A DNA stretch of 64,000 nucleotides from contig OZ059897.1 in assembly GCA_964057225.1 (NCBI GenBank), positions 22,506,001 through 22,570,000 on the forward strand, in the 5' to 3' direction. Positions 28,801-42,700 of this stretch are shown here, in pieces. The position numbers and the translations under genes were made by a program. The DNA comes from Auanema rhodensis (lineage: Eukaryota; Nematoda; Chromadorea; Rhabditida; Rhabditidae). The notes below the pieces were generated by a model. It was given only the letters and a program-made list of their open reading frames with translations, was not told the origin of the DNA and did not search any database. The number at the start of each line of letters is the position of its first letter. The first letter of the stretch is position 1.

Positions 28801-29921
28801 AGTCATGGTTACCATGAACCAATATCAATAAAAATTTGTTTTTAGACTAATATGGACATGGGGAATCTAATTTTGAAAACCGCATCTCTTTATCTTTCAC
28901 GTGAAGCGAGTTACATACCAAGTGCACATCACGTGTACATTTAATTAGCATAAATTAAAGTTCACGTAAATTTCAAAGTCATGGTGACCATGCACCAATA
29001 TCAATAAAAATTTGTTTTTAGACTAATATGGACATGGGGAATCTAATTTTGAAAACCACATCTCTTTATCTTTCACGTGAAGCGAGTTACATACCAAGTG
29101 CACATCACGTGTACATTTAATTAGCATAAATTAAAGTTCACGTAAATTTCAAAGTCATGGTTACCATGCACCAATATCAATAAAAATTTGTTTTTAGACT
29201 AATATGGACATGGGGAATCTAATTTTGAAAACCGCATCTCTTTATCTTTCACGTGAAGCGAGTTACATACCAAGTGCACATCACGTGTACATTTAATTAG
29301 CATAAATTAAAGTTCACGTAAATTTCAAAGTCATGGTTACCATGCACCAATATCAATAAAAATTTGTTTTTAGACTAATATGGACATGGGGAATCTAATT
29401 TTGAAAACCGCATCTCTTTATCTTTCACGTGAAGCGAGTTACATACCAAGTGCACATCACGTGTACATTTAATTAGCATAAATTAAAGTTCACGTAAATT
29501 TCAAAGTCATGGTTACCATGCACCAATATCAATAAAAATTTGTTTTTAGACTAATATGGACATGGGGAGTCTAATTTTGAAAACCGCATCTCTTTATCTT
29601 TCACGTGAAGCGAGTTACATACCAAGTGCACATCACGTGTACATTTAATTAGCATAAATTAAAGTTCACGTAAATTTCAAAGTCATGGTTACCATGAACC
29701 AATATCAATAAAAATTTGTTTTTAGACTAATATGGACATGGGGAATCTAATTTTGAAAACCGCATCTCTTTATCTTTCACGTGAAGCGAGTTACATACCA
29801 AGTGCACATCACGTGTACATTTAATTAGCATAAATTAAAGTTCACGTAAATTTCAAAGTCATGGTTACCATGCACCAATATCAATAAAAATTTGTTTTTA
29901 GACTAATATAGACATGGGGAA
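25874..29921 (+). repeat. 15-monomer offset duplication (2,640 bp), 8 monomers each side
   Basis: Block 25874-27281 matches 28514-29921. GGTGACC (26346/28986), CCACATC (26418/29058) and GGGGAGTCT (26929/29569) are all exactly 2,640 bp apart, with the same order of 127-130 types through the block. The insert between the arms contains the TTTTAGGTG dimer at 27.66 and 28.02 kb. Confidence 0.88.
27634..28161 (+). repeat. Dimer duplication marked by CATCTTTTAGGTGAAG
   Basis: A copy in which the 31-40 palindrome is changed to TTTAGGTGAA, with C26 and GCAC, occurs at 27.66 and 28.01 kb, exactly 352 bp apart, and each is preceded by a TCAC-type monomer. I found it nowhere else in the window. Both copies have lost the first CACGTG. 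Confidence 0.88.
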
Positions 29922-32209
29922 TCTAATTTTGAAAACCTCATCTCTTTATCTTTCACGTGAAGCGAGTTACATACCAAGTGCACATCACGTGTACATTTAA
30001 TTAGCATAAATTAAAGTTCACGTAAATTTCAAAGTCATGGTTACCATGAACCAATATCAATAAAAATTTGTTTTTAGACTAATATGGACATGGGGAATCT
30101 AATTTTGAAAACCGCATCTCTTTATCTTTCACGTGAAGCGAGTTACATACCAAGTGCACATCACGTGTACATTTAATTAGCATAAATTAAAGTTCACGTA
30201 AATTTCAAAGTCATGGTTACCATGAACCAATATCAATAAAAATTTGTTTTTAGACTAATATGGACATGGGAAATCTAATTTTGAAAACCGCATCTCTTTA
30301 TCTTTCACGTGAAGCGAGTTACATACCAAGTGCACATCACGTGTACATTCAATTAGCATAAATTAAAGTTCACGTAAATTTCAAAGTCATGGTTACCATG
30401 AAGCAATATCAATAAAAATTTGTTTTTAGACTAATATGGACATGGGGAATCTAATTTTGAAAACCGCATCTCTTTATCTTTCACGTGAAGCGAGTTACAT
30501 ACCAAGTGCACATCACGTGTACATTTAATTAGCATAAATTAAAGTTCACGTAAATTTCAAAGTCATGGTGACCATGCACCAATATCAATAAAAATTTGTT
30601 TTTAGACTAATATGGACATGGGGAATCTAATTTTGAAAACCACATCTTTTTATCTTTCACGTGAAGCGAGTTACATACCAAGTGCACATCACGTGTACAT
30701 TTAATTAGCATAAATTAAAGTTCACGTAAATTTCAAAGTCATGGTTACCATGCACCAATATCAATAAAAATTTGTTTTTAGACTAATATGGACATGGGGA
30801 ATCTAATTTTGAAAACCGCATCTCTTTATCTTTCACGTGAAGCGAGTTACATACCAAGTGCACATCACGTGTACATTTAATTAGCATAAATTAAAGTTCA
30901 CGTAAATTTCAAAGTCATGGTTACCATGCACCAATATCAATAAAAATTTGTTTTTAGACTAATATGGACATGGGGAGTCTAATTTTGAAAACCGCATCTC
31001 TTTATCTTTCACGTGAAGCGAGTTACATACCAAGTGCACATCACGTGTACATTTAATTAGCATAAATTAAAGTTCACGTAAATTTCAAAGTCATGGTTAC
31101 CATGAACCAATATCAATAAAAATTTGTTTTTAGACTAATATGGACATGGGGAATCTAATTTTGAAAACCGCATCTCTTTATCTTTCACGTGAAGCGAGTT
31201 ACATACCAAGTGCACATCACGTGTACATTTAATTAGCATAAATTAAAGTTCACGTAAATTTCAAAGTCATGGTTACCATGCACCAATATCAATAAAAATT
31301 TGTTTTTAGACTAATATGGACATGGGGAATCTAATTTTGAAAACCTCATCTCTTTATCTTTCACGTGAAGCGAGTTACATACCAAGTGCACATCACGTGT
31401 ACATTTAATTAGCATAAATTAAAGTTCACGTAAATTTCAAAGTCATGGTTACCATGAACCAATATCAATAAAAATTTGTTTTTAGACTAATATGGACATG
31501 GGGAATCTAATTTTGAAAACCGCATCTCTTTATCTTTCACGTGAAGCGAGTTACATACCAAGTGCACATCACGTGTACATTTAATTAGCATAAATTAAAG
31601 TTCACGTAAATTTCAAAGTCATGGTTACCATGAACCAATATCAATAAAAATTTGTTTTTAGACTAATATGGACATGGGAAATCTAATTTTGAAAACCGCA
31701 TCTCTTTATCTTTCACGTGAAGCGAGTTACATACCAAGTGCACATCACGTGTACATTCAATTAGCATAAATTAAAGTTCACGTAAATTTCAAAGTCATGG
31801 TTACCATGAAGCAATATCAATAAAAATTTGTTTTTAGACTAATATGGACATGGGGAATCTAATTTTGAAAACCGCATCTCTTTATCTTTCACGTGAAGCG
31901 AGTTACATACCAAGTGCACATCACGTGTACATTTAATTAGCATAAATTAAAGTTCACGTAAATTTCAAAGTCATGGTGACCATGCACCAATATCAATAAA
32001 AATTTGTTTTTAGACTAATATGGACATGAGGGATCTAATTTTGAAAACCGCATCTCTTTATCTTTCACGTGAAGCGAGTTACATACCAAGTGCACATCAC
32101 GTGTACATTTAATTAGCATAAATTAAAGTTCACGTAAATTTCAAAGTCATGGTTACCATGCACCAATATCAATAAAAATTTGTTTTTAGACTAATATGGA
32201 CATGGGGAA
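29394..32209 (+). repeat. 8-monomer tandem duplication (1,408 bp)
   Basis: Units 29394-30801 and 30802-32209 are adjacent. Shared markers are GGGGAGTCT (29569/30977), ACCTCATC (29938/31346), GGGAAATCT (near 30271/31679), ACATTCAATT (30350/31758), GAAG (near 30400/31808) and GGTGACC (30570/31978). The last monomer differs: CCACATC with CTTTT at 30642 has no counterpart in the second unit, which instead has GAGGGATC near 32028. A further relative of the ATTC marker lies at 33518, ten monomers on. Confidence 0.9.
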
Positions 32210-33617
32210 TCTAATTTTGAAAACCGCATCTCTTCATCTTTCACGTGAAGCGAGTTACATACCAAGTGCACATCACGTGTACATTTAATTAGCATAAATT
32301 AAAGTTCACGTAAATTTCAAAGTCATGGTTACCATTCACCAATATCAATAAAAATTTGTTTTTAGACTAATATGGACATGGGGAATCTAATTTTGAAAAC
32401 CGCATCTCTTTATCTTTCACGTGAAGCGAGTTACATACCAAGTGCACATCACGTGTACATTTAATTAGCATAAATTAAAGTTCACGTAAATTTCAAAGTC
32501 ATGGTTACCATGAACCAATATCAATAAAAATTTGTTTTTAGACTAATATGGACATGGGAAATCTAATTTTGAAAACCGCATCTCTTTATCTTTCACGTGA
32601 AGCGAGTTACATACCAAGTGCACATCACGTGTACATTTAATTAGCATAAATTAAAGTTCACGTAAATTTCAAAGTCATGGTTACCATGAACCAATATCAA
32701 TAAAAATTTGTTTTTAGACTAATATGGACATGAGGAATCTAATTTTGAAAACCGCATCTCTTTATCTTTCACGTGAAGCGAGTTACATACCAAGTGCACA
32801 TCACGTGTACATTTAATTAGCATAAATTAAAGTTCACGTAAATTTCAAAGTCATGGTTACCATGCACCAATATCAATAAAAATTTGTTTTTAGACTAATA
32901 TGGACATGGGGAATCTAATTTTGAAAACCGCATCTCTTTATCTTTCACGTGAAGCGAGTTACATACCAAGTGCACATCACGTGTACATTTAATTAGCATA
33001 AATTAAAGTTCACGTAAATTTCAAAGTCATGGTTACCATGCACCAATATCAATAAAAATTTGTTTTTAGACTAATATGGACATGGGGAATCTAATTTTGA
33101 AAACCGCATCTCTTTATCTTTCACGTGAAGCGAGTTACATACCAAGTGCACATCACGTGTACATTTAATTAGCATAAATTAAAGTTCACGTAAATTTCAA
33201 AGTCATGGTTACCATGCACCAATATCAATAAAAATTTGTTTTTAGACTAATATGGACATGGGGAATCTAATTTTGAAAACCGCTTCTCTTTATCTTTCAC
33301 GTGAAGCGAGTTACATACCAAGTGCACATCACGTGTACATTTAATTAGCATAAATTAAAGTTCACGTAAATTTCAAAGTCATGGTTACCATGAACCAATA
33401 TCAATAAAAATTTGTTTTTAGACTAATATGGACATGGGAAATCTAATTTTGAAAACCGCATCTCTTTATCTTTCACGTGAAGCGAGTTACATACCAAGTG
33501 CACATCACGTGTACATTCAATTAGCATAAATTAAAGTTCACGTAAATTTCAAAGTCATGGTTACCATGCACCAATATCAATAAAAATTTGTTTTTAGACT
33601 AATATGGACATGGGGAA

Positions 33618-33794
33618 TCTAATTTTGAAAACCGCATCTCTTTATCTTTCACGTGAAGCGAGTAACATACCAAGTGCACATCACGTGTACATTTAAATTA
33701 GCATAAATTAAAGTTCACGTAAATTTCAAAGTCATGGTTACCATGAACCAATATCAATAAAAATTTGTTTTTAGACTAATATGGACATGGGGAA
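33618..33794 (+). repeat. 177-bp length-variant monomer (+1 A)
   Basis: Position 75-81 reads ATTTAAATTAGC rather than ATTTAATTAGC near 33691-33700, a one-base gain that creates ATTTAAAT. The same copy has GAGTAACAT (T to A at 33664). It sits two monomers after the last ATTC-marked copy. The next start, 33795, is 177 bp on. Confidence 0.93.
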
Positions 33795-34850
33795 TCTAAT
33801 TTTGAAAACCGCATCTCTTTATCTTTCACGTGAAGCGAGTTACATACCAAGTGCACATCACGTGTACATTTAATTAGCATAAATTAAAGTTCACGTAAAT
33901 TTCAAAGTCATGGTTACCATGAACCAATATCAATAAAAATTTGTTTTTAGACTAATATGGACATGGGGAATCTAATTTTGAAAACCGCATCTCTTTATCT
34001 TTCACGTGAAGCGAGTTACATACCAAGTGCACATCACGTGTACATTTAATTAGCATAAATTAAAGTTCACGTAAATTTCAAAGTCATGGTTACCATGCAC
34101 CAATATCAATAAAAATTTGTTTTTAGACTAATATGGACATGGGGAATCTAATTTTGAAAACCGCATCTCTTTATCTTTCACGTGAAGCGAGTTACATACC
34201 AAGTGCACATCACGTGTACATTTAATTAGCATAAATTAAAGTTCACGTAAATTTCAAAGTCATGGTTACCATGCACCAATATCAATAAAAATTTGTTTTT
34301 AGACTAATATGGACATGGGGAATCTAATTTTGAAAACCGCATCTCTTTATCTTTCACGTGAAGCGAGTTACATACCAAGTGCACATCACGTGTACATTTA
34401 ATTAGCATAAATTAAAGTTCACGTGAATTTCAAAGTCATGGTTACCATGCACCAATATCAATAAAAATTTGTTTTTAGACTAATATGGACATGGGGAATC
34501 TAATTTTGAAAACCGCATCTCTTTATCTTTCACGTGAAGCGAGTTACATACCAAGTGCACATCACGTGTACATTTAATTAGCATAAATTAAAGTTCACGT
34601 AAATTTCAAAGTCATGGTTACCATGCACCAATATCAATAAAAATTTGTTTTTAGACTAATATGGACATGGGGAATCTAATTTTGAAAACCGCATCTCTTT
34701 ATCTTTCACGTGAAGCGAGTTACATACCAAGTGCACATCACGTGTACATTTAATTAGCATAAATTAAAGTTCACGTAAATTTCAAAGTCATGGTTACCAT
34801 GAACCAATATCAATAAAAATTTGTTTTTAGACTAATATGGACATGGAGAA

Positions 34851-37800
34851 TCTAATTTTGAAAACCGCATCTCTTTATCTTTCACGTGAAGCGAGTTACA
34901 TACCAAGTGCACATCACGTGTACATTTAATTAGCATAAATTAAAGTTCACGTAAATTTCAAAGTCATGGTTACCATGCACCAATATCAATAAAAATTTGT
35001 TTTTAGACTAATATGGACATGGGGAATCTAATTTTGAAAACCGCATCTCTTTATCTTTCACGTGAAGCGAGTTACATACCAAGTGCACATCACGTGTACA
35101 TTTAATTAGCATAAATTAAAGTTCACGTAAATTTCAAAGTCATGGTTACCATGCACCAATATCAATAAAAATTTGTTTTTAGACTAATATGGACATGGGG
35201 AATCTAATTTTGAAAACCGCATCTCTTTATCTTTCACGTGAAGCGAGTTACATACCAAGTGCACATCACGTGTACATTTAATTAGCATAAATTAAAGTTC
35301 ACGTAAATTTCAAAGTCATGGTTACCATGCACCAATATCAATAAAAATTTGTTTTTAGACTAATATGGACATGGGGAATCTAATTTTGAAAACCGCATCT
35401 CTTCATCTTTCACGTGAAGCGAGTTACATACCAAGTGCACATCACGTGTACATTTAATTAGCATAAATTAAAGTTCACGTAAATTTCAAAGTCATGGTTA
35501 CCATGCACCAATATCAATAAAAATTTGTTTTTAGACTAATATGGACATGGGGAATCTAATTTTGAAAACCGCATCTCTTCATCTTTTACGTGAAGCGAGT
35601 TACATACCAAGTGCACATCACGTGTACATTTAATGAGCATAAATTAAAGTTCACGTAAATTTCAAAGTCATGGTTACCATGAACTAATATCAATAAAAAT
35701 TTGTTTTTAGACTAATATGGACATGGGGAATCTAATTTTGAAAACCGCATCTCTTTATCTTTCACGTGAAGCGAGTTACATACCAAGTGCACATCACGTG
35801 TACATTTAATTAGCATAAATTAAAGTTCACGTAAATTTCAAAGTCATGGTTACCATGCACCAATATCAATAAAAATTTGTTTTTAAACTAATATGGACAT
35901 GGGGAATCTAATTTTGAAAACCGCATCTCTTTATCTTTCACGTGAAGCGAGTTACATACCAAGTGCACATCACGTGTACATTTAATTAGCATAAATTAAA
36001 GTTCACGTAAATTTCAAAGTCATGGTTACCATGCACCAATATCAATAAAAATTTGTTTTTAGACTAATATGGACATGGGGAATCTAATTTTGAAAACCGC
36101 ATCTCCTTATCTTTCACGTTAAGCGAGTTACATACCAAGTGCACATCACGTGTACATTTAATTAGCATAAATTAAAGTTCACGTAAATTTCAAAGTCATG
36201 GTTACCATGAACCAATATCAATAAAAATTTGTTTTTAGACTAATATGGACATGGGGAATCTAATTTTGAAAACCGCATCTCTTTATCTTTCACGTGAAGC
36301 GAGTTACATACCAAGTGCTCATCACGTGTACATTTAATTAGCATAAATTAAAGTTCACGTAAATTTCAAAGTCATGGTTACCATGAACCAATATCAATAA
36401 AAATTTGTTTTTAGACTAATATGGACATGGGGAATCTAATTTTGAAAACCGCATCTCTTTATCTTTCACGTGAAGCGAGTTACATACCAAGTGCCCATCA
36501 CGTGTACATTTAATTAGCATAAATTAAAGTTCACGTAAATTTCAAAGTCATGGTTACCATGCACCAATATCAATAAAAATTTGTTTTTAGACTAATATGG
36601 ACATGGGGAATCTAATTTTGAAAACCGCATCTCGTTATCTTTCACGTGAAGCGAGTTACATACCAAGTGCACATCACGTGTACATTTAATTAGCATAAAT
36701 TAAAGTTCACGTAAATTTCAAAGTCATGGTTACCATGCACCAATATCAATAAAAATTTGTTTTTAGACTAATATGGACATGGGGAATCTAATTTTGAAAA
36801 CCGCATCTCTTTATCTTTCACGTGAAGCGAGTTACATACCAAGTGCACATCACGTGTACATTTAATTAGCATAAATTAAAGTTCACGTAAATCTCAAAGT
36901 CATGGTTACCATGCACCAATATCAATAAAAATTTGTTTTTAGACTAATATGGACATGGGGAATCTAATTTTGAAAACCGCATCTCTTTATCTTTCACGTG
37001 AAGCGAGTTACATACCAAGTGCACATCACGTGTACATTTAATTAGCATAAATTAAAGTTCACGTAAATTTCAAAGTCATGGTTACCATGAACCAATATCA
37101 ATAAAAATTTGTTTTTAGACTAATATGGACATGGGGAATCTAATTTTGAAAACCGCATCTCTTTATCTTTCACGTGAAGCGAGTTACATACCAAGTGCAC
37201 ATCACGTGTACATTTAATTAGCATAAATTAAAGTTCACGTAAATTTCAAAGTCATGGTTACCATGAACCAATATCAATAAAAATTTGTTTTTAGACTAAT
37301 ATGGACATGGGGAATCTAATTTTGAAAACCGCATCTCTTTATCTTTCACGTGAAGCGAGTTACATACCAAGTGCACATCACGTGTACATTTAATTAGCAT
37401 AAATTAAAGTTCACGTAAATTTCAAAGTCATGGTTACCATGCACCAATATCAATAAAAATTTGTTTTTAGACTAATATGGACATGGGGAATCTAATTTTG
37501 AAAACCGCATCTCTTTATCTTTCACGTGAAGCGAGTTACATACCAAGTGCACATCACGTGTACATTTAATTAGCATAAATTAAAGTTCACGTAAATTTCA
37601 AAGTCATGGTTACCATGCACCAATATCAATAAAAATTTGTTTTTAGACTAATATGGACATGGGGAATCTAATTTTGAAAACCGCATCTCTTTATCTTTCA
37701 CGTGAAGCGAGTTACATACCAAGTGCACATCACGTGTACATTTAATTAGCATAAATTAAAGTTCACGTAAATTTCAAAGTCATGGTTACCATGCACCAAT

Positions 37801-39778
37801 ATCAATAAAAATTTGTTTTTAGACTAATATGGACATGGGGAATCTAATTTTGAAAACCGCATCTCTTCATCTTTCACGTGAAGCGAGTTACATACCAAGT
37901 GCACATCACGTGTACATTTAATTAGCATAAATTAAAGTTCACGTAAATTTCAAAGTCATGGTTACCATGCACCAATATCAATAAAAATTTGTTTTTAGAC
38001 TAATATGGACATGGGGAATCTAATTTTGAAAACCGCATCTCTTCATCTTTTACGTGAAGCGAGTTACATACCAAGTGCACATCACGTGTACATTTAATGA
38101 GCATAAATTAAAGTTCACGTAAATTTCAAAGTCATGGTTACCATGAACTAATATCAATAAAAATTTGTTTTTAGACTAATATGGACATGGGGAATCTAAT
38201 TTTGAAAACCGCATCTCTTTATCTTTCACGTGAAGCGAGTTACATACCAAGTGCACATCACGTGTACATTTAATTAGCATAAATTAAAGTTCACGTAAAT
38301 TTCAAAGTCATGGTTACCATGCACCAATATCAATAAAAATTTGTTTTTAAACTAATATGGACATGGGGAATCTAATTTTGAAAACCGCATCTCTTTATCT
38401 TTCACGTGAAGCGAGTTACATACCAAGTGCACATCACGTGTACATTTAATTAGCATAAATTAAAGTTCACGTAAATTTCAAAGTCATGGTTACCATGCAC
38501 CAATATCAATAAAAATTTGTTTTTAGACTAATATGGACATGGGGAATCTAATTTTGAAAACCGCATCTCCTTATCTTTCACGTGAAGCGAGTTACATACC
38601 AAGTGCACATCACGTGTACATTTAATTAGCATAAATTAAAGTTCACGTAAATTTCAAAGTCATGGTTACCATGAACCAATATCAATAAAAATTTGTTTTT
38701 AGACTAATATGGACATGGGGAATCTAATTTTGAAAACCGCATCTCTTTATCTTTCACGTGAAGCGAGTTACATACCAAGTGCTCATCACGTGTACATTTA
38801 ATTAGCATAAATTAAAGTTCACGTAAATTTCAAAGTCATGGTTACCATGAACCAATATCAATAAAAATTTGTTTTTAGACTAATATGGACATGGGGAATC
38901 TAATTTTGAAAACCGCATCTCTTTATCTTTCACGTGAAGCGAGTTACATACCAAGTGCCCATCACGTGTACATTTAATTAGCATAAATTAAAGTTCACGT
39001 AAATTTCAAAGTCATGGTTACCATGCACCAATATCAATAAAAATTTGTTTTTAGACTAATATGGACATGGGGAATCTAATTTTGAAAACCGCATCTCGTT
39101 ATCTTTCACGTGAAGCGAGTTACATACCAAGTGCACATCACCTGTACATTTAATTAGCATAAATTAAAGTTCACGTAAATTTCAAAGTCATGGTTACCAT
39201 GCACCAATATCAATAAAAATTTGTTTTTAGACTAATATGGACATGGGGAATCTAATTTTGAAAACCGCATCTCTTTATCTTTCACGTGAAGCGAGTTACA
39301 TACCAAGTGCACATCACGTGTACATTTAATTAGCATAAATTAAAGTTCACGTAAATCTCAAAGTCATGGTTACCATGCACCAATATCAATAAAAATTTGT
39401 TTTTAGACTAATATGGACATGGGGAATCTAATTTTGAAAACCGCATCTCTTTATCTTTCACGTGAAGCGAGTTACATACCAAGTGCACATCACGTGTACA
39501 TTTAATTAGCATAAATTAAAGTTCACGTAAATTTCAAAGTCATGGTTACCATGAACCAATATCAATAAAAATTTGTTTTTAGACTAATATGGACATGGGG
39601 AATCTAATTTTGAAAACCGCATCTCTTTATCTTTCACGTGAAGCGAGTTACATACCAAGTGCACATCACGTGTACATTTAATTAGCATAAATTAAAGTTC
39701 ACGTAAATTTCAAAGTCATGGTTACCATGAACCAATATCAATAAAAATTTGTTTTTAGACTAATATGGACATGGGGAA
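34851..39778 (+). repeat. 14-monomer tandem duplication (2,464 bp), complete and highly similar
   Basis: Unit 34851-37314 and unit 37315-39778 are adjacent and share every rare marker I followed: TTTTACGTG with TAATGAGC (35631/38095), GAACTAAT (35681/38145), TTTTAAAC (35881/38345), CTCC (36106/38570), GCTCAT (36317/38781), GCCCAT (36493/38957), CTCG (36634/39098) and AATCTCAA (36893/39357). Private differences are CACGTTAAG at 36120 in the first unit and CACCTGTAC near 39141 in the second. Homology stops at 39802, where CTCG faces CTCT. Confidence 0.93.
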
Positions 39779-42700
39779 TCTAATTTTGAAAACCGCATCT
39801 CGTTATCTTTCACGTGAAGCGAGTTACATACCAAGTGCACATCACGTGTACATTTAATTAGCATAAATTAAAGTTCACGTAAATTTCAAAGTCATGGTTA
39901 CCATGCACCAATATCAATAAAAATTTGTTTTTAGACTAATATGGACATGGGGAATCTAATTTTGAAAACCGCATCTCTTTATCTTTCACGTGAAGCGAGT
40001 TACATACCAAGTGCACATCACGTGTACATTTAATTAGCATAAATTAAAGTTCACGTAAATTTCAAAGTCATGGTTACCATGCACCAATATCAATAAAAAT
40101 TTGTTTTTAGACTAATATGGACATGGGGAATCTAATTTTGAAAACCGCATCTCTTTATCTTTCACGTGAAGCGAGTTACATACCAAGTGCACATCACGTG
40201 TACATTTAATTAGCATAAATTAAAGTTCACGTAAATTTCAAAGTCATGGTTACCATGAACCAATATCAATAAAAATTTGTTTTTAGACTAATATGGACAT
40301 GGGGAATCTAATTTTGAAAACCGCATCTCTTTATCTTTCACGTGAAGCGAGTTACATACCAAGTGCACATCACGTGTACATTTAATTAGCATAAATTAAA
40401 GTTCACGTAAATTTCAAAGTCATGGTTACCATGAACCAATATCAATAAAAATTTGTTTTTAGACTAATATGGACATGGGGAATCTAATTTTGAAAACCGC
40501 ATCTCTTTATCTTTCACGTGAAGCGAGTTACATACCAAGTGCCCATCACGTGTACATTTAATTAGCATAAATTAAAGTTCACGTAAATTTCAAAGTCATG
40601 GTTACCATGCACCAATATCAATAAAAATTTGTTTTTAGACTAATATGGACATGGGGAATCTAATTTTGAAAACCGCATCTCCTTATCTTTCACGTGAAGC
40701 GAGTTACATACCAAGTGCACATCACGTGTACATTTAATTAGCATAAATTAAAGTTCACGTAAATTTCAAAGTCATGGTTACCATGCACCAATATCAATAA
40801 AAATTTGTTTTTAGACTAATATGGACATGGGGAATCTAATTTTGGAAACCGCATCTCTTTATCTTTCACGTGAAGCGAGTTACATACCAAGTGCACATCA
40901 CGTGTACATTTAATTAGCATAAATTAAAGTTCACGTAAATCTCAAAGTCATGGTTACCATGCACCAATATCAATAAAAATTTGTTTTTAGACTAATATGG
41001 ACATGGGGAATCTAATTTTGAAAACCGCATCTCTTTATCTTTCACGTGAAGCGAGTTACATACCAAGTGCACATCACGTGTACATTTAATTAGCATAAAT
41101 TAAAGTTCACGTAAATTTCAAAGTCATGGTTACCATGAACCAATATCAATAAAAATTTGTTTTTAGACTAATATGGACATGGGGAATCTAATTTTGAAAA
41201 CCGCATCTCTTTATCTTTCACGTGAAGCGAGTTACATACCAAGTGCACATCACGTGTACATTTAATTAGCATAAATTAAAGTTCACGTAAATTTCAAAGT
41301 CATGGTTACCATGAACCAATATCAATAAAAATTTGTTTTTAGACTAATATGGACATGGGGAATCTAATTTTGAAAACCGCATCTCGTTATCTTTCACGTG
41401 AAGCGAGTTACATACCAAGTGCACATCACGTGTACATTTAATTAGCATAAATTAAAGTTCACGTAAATTTCAAAGTCATGGTTACCATGCACCAATATCA
41501 ATAAAAATTTGTTTTTAGACTAATATGGACATGGGGAATCTAATTTTGAAAACCGCATCTCTTTATCTTTCACGTGAAGCGAGTTACATACCAAGTGCAC
41601 ATCACGTGTACATTTAATTAGCATAAATTAAAGTTCACGTAAATTTCAAAGTCATGGTTACCATGAACCAATATCAATAAAAATTTGTTTTTAGACTAAT
41701 ATGGACATGGGGAATCTAATTTTGAAAACCGCATCTCTTTATCTTTCACGTGAAGCGAGTTACATACCAAGTGCACATCACGTGTACATTTAATTAGCAT
41801 AAATTAAAGTTCACGTAAATTTCAAAGTCATGGTTACCATGAACCAATATCAATAAAAATTTGTTTTTAGACTAATATGGACATGGGGAATCTAATTTTG
41901 AAAACCGCATCTCCTTATCTTTCACGTGAAGCGAGTTACATACCAAGTGCACATCACGTGTACATTTAATTAGCATAAATTAAAGTTCACGTAAATTTCA
42001 AAGTCATGGTTACCATGAACCAATATCAATAAAAATTTGTTTTTAGACTAATATGGACATGGGGAATCTAATTTTGAAAACCGCATCTCTTTATCTTTCA
42101 CGTGAAGCGAGTTACATACCAAGTGCACATCACGTGTACATTTAATTAGCATAAATTAAAGTTCACGTAAATTTCAAAGTCATGGTTACCATGAACCAAT
42201 ATCAATAAAAATTTGTTTTTAGACTAATATGGACATGGGGAATCTAATTTTGAAAACCGCATCTCTTTATCTTTCACGTGAAGCGAGTTACATACCAAGT
42301 GCCCATCACGTGTACATTTAATTAGCATAAATTAAAGTTCACGTAAATTTCAAAGTCATGGTTACCATGCACCAATATCAATAAAAATTTGTTTTTAGAC
42401 TAATATGGACATGGGGAATCTAATTTTGAAAACCGCATCTCGTTATCTTTCACGTGAAGCGAGTTACATACCAAGTGCACATCACGTGTACATTTAATTA
42501 GCATAAATTAAAGTTCACGTAAATTTCAAAGTCATGGTTACCATGCACCAATATCAATAAAAATTTGTTTTTAGACTAATATGGACATGGGGAATCTAAT
42601 TTTGAAAACCGCATCTCTTTATCTTTCACGTGAAGCGAGTTACATACCAAGTGCACATCACGTGTACATTTAATTAGCATAAATTAAAGTTCACGTAAAT

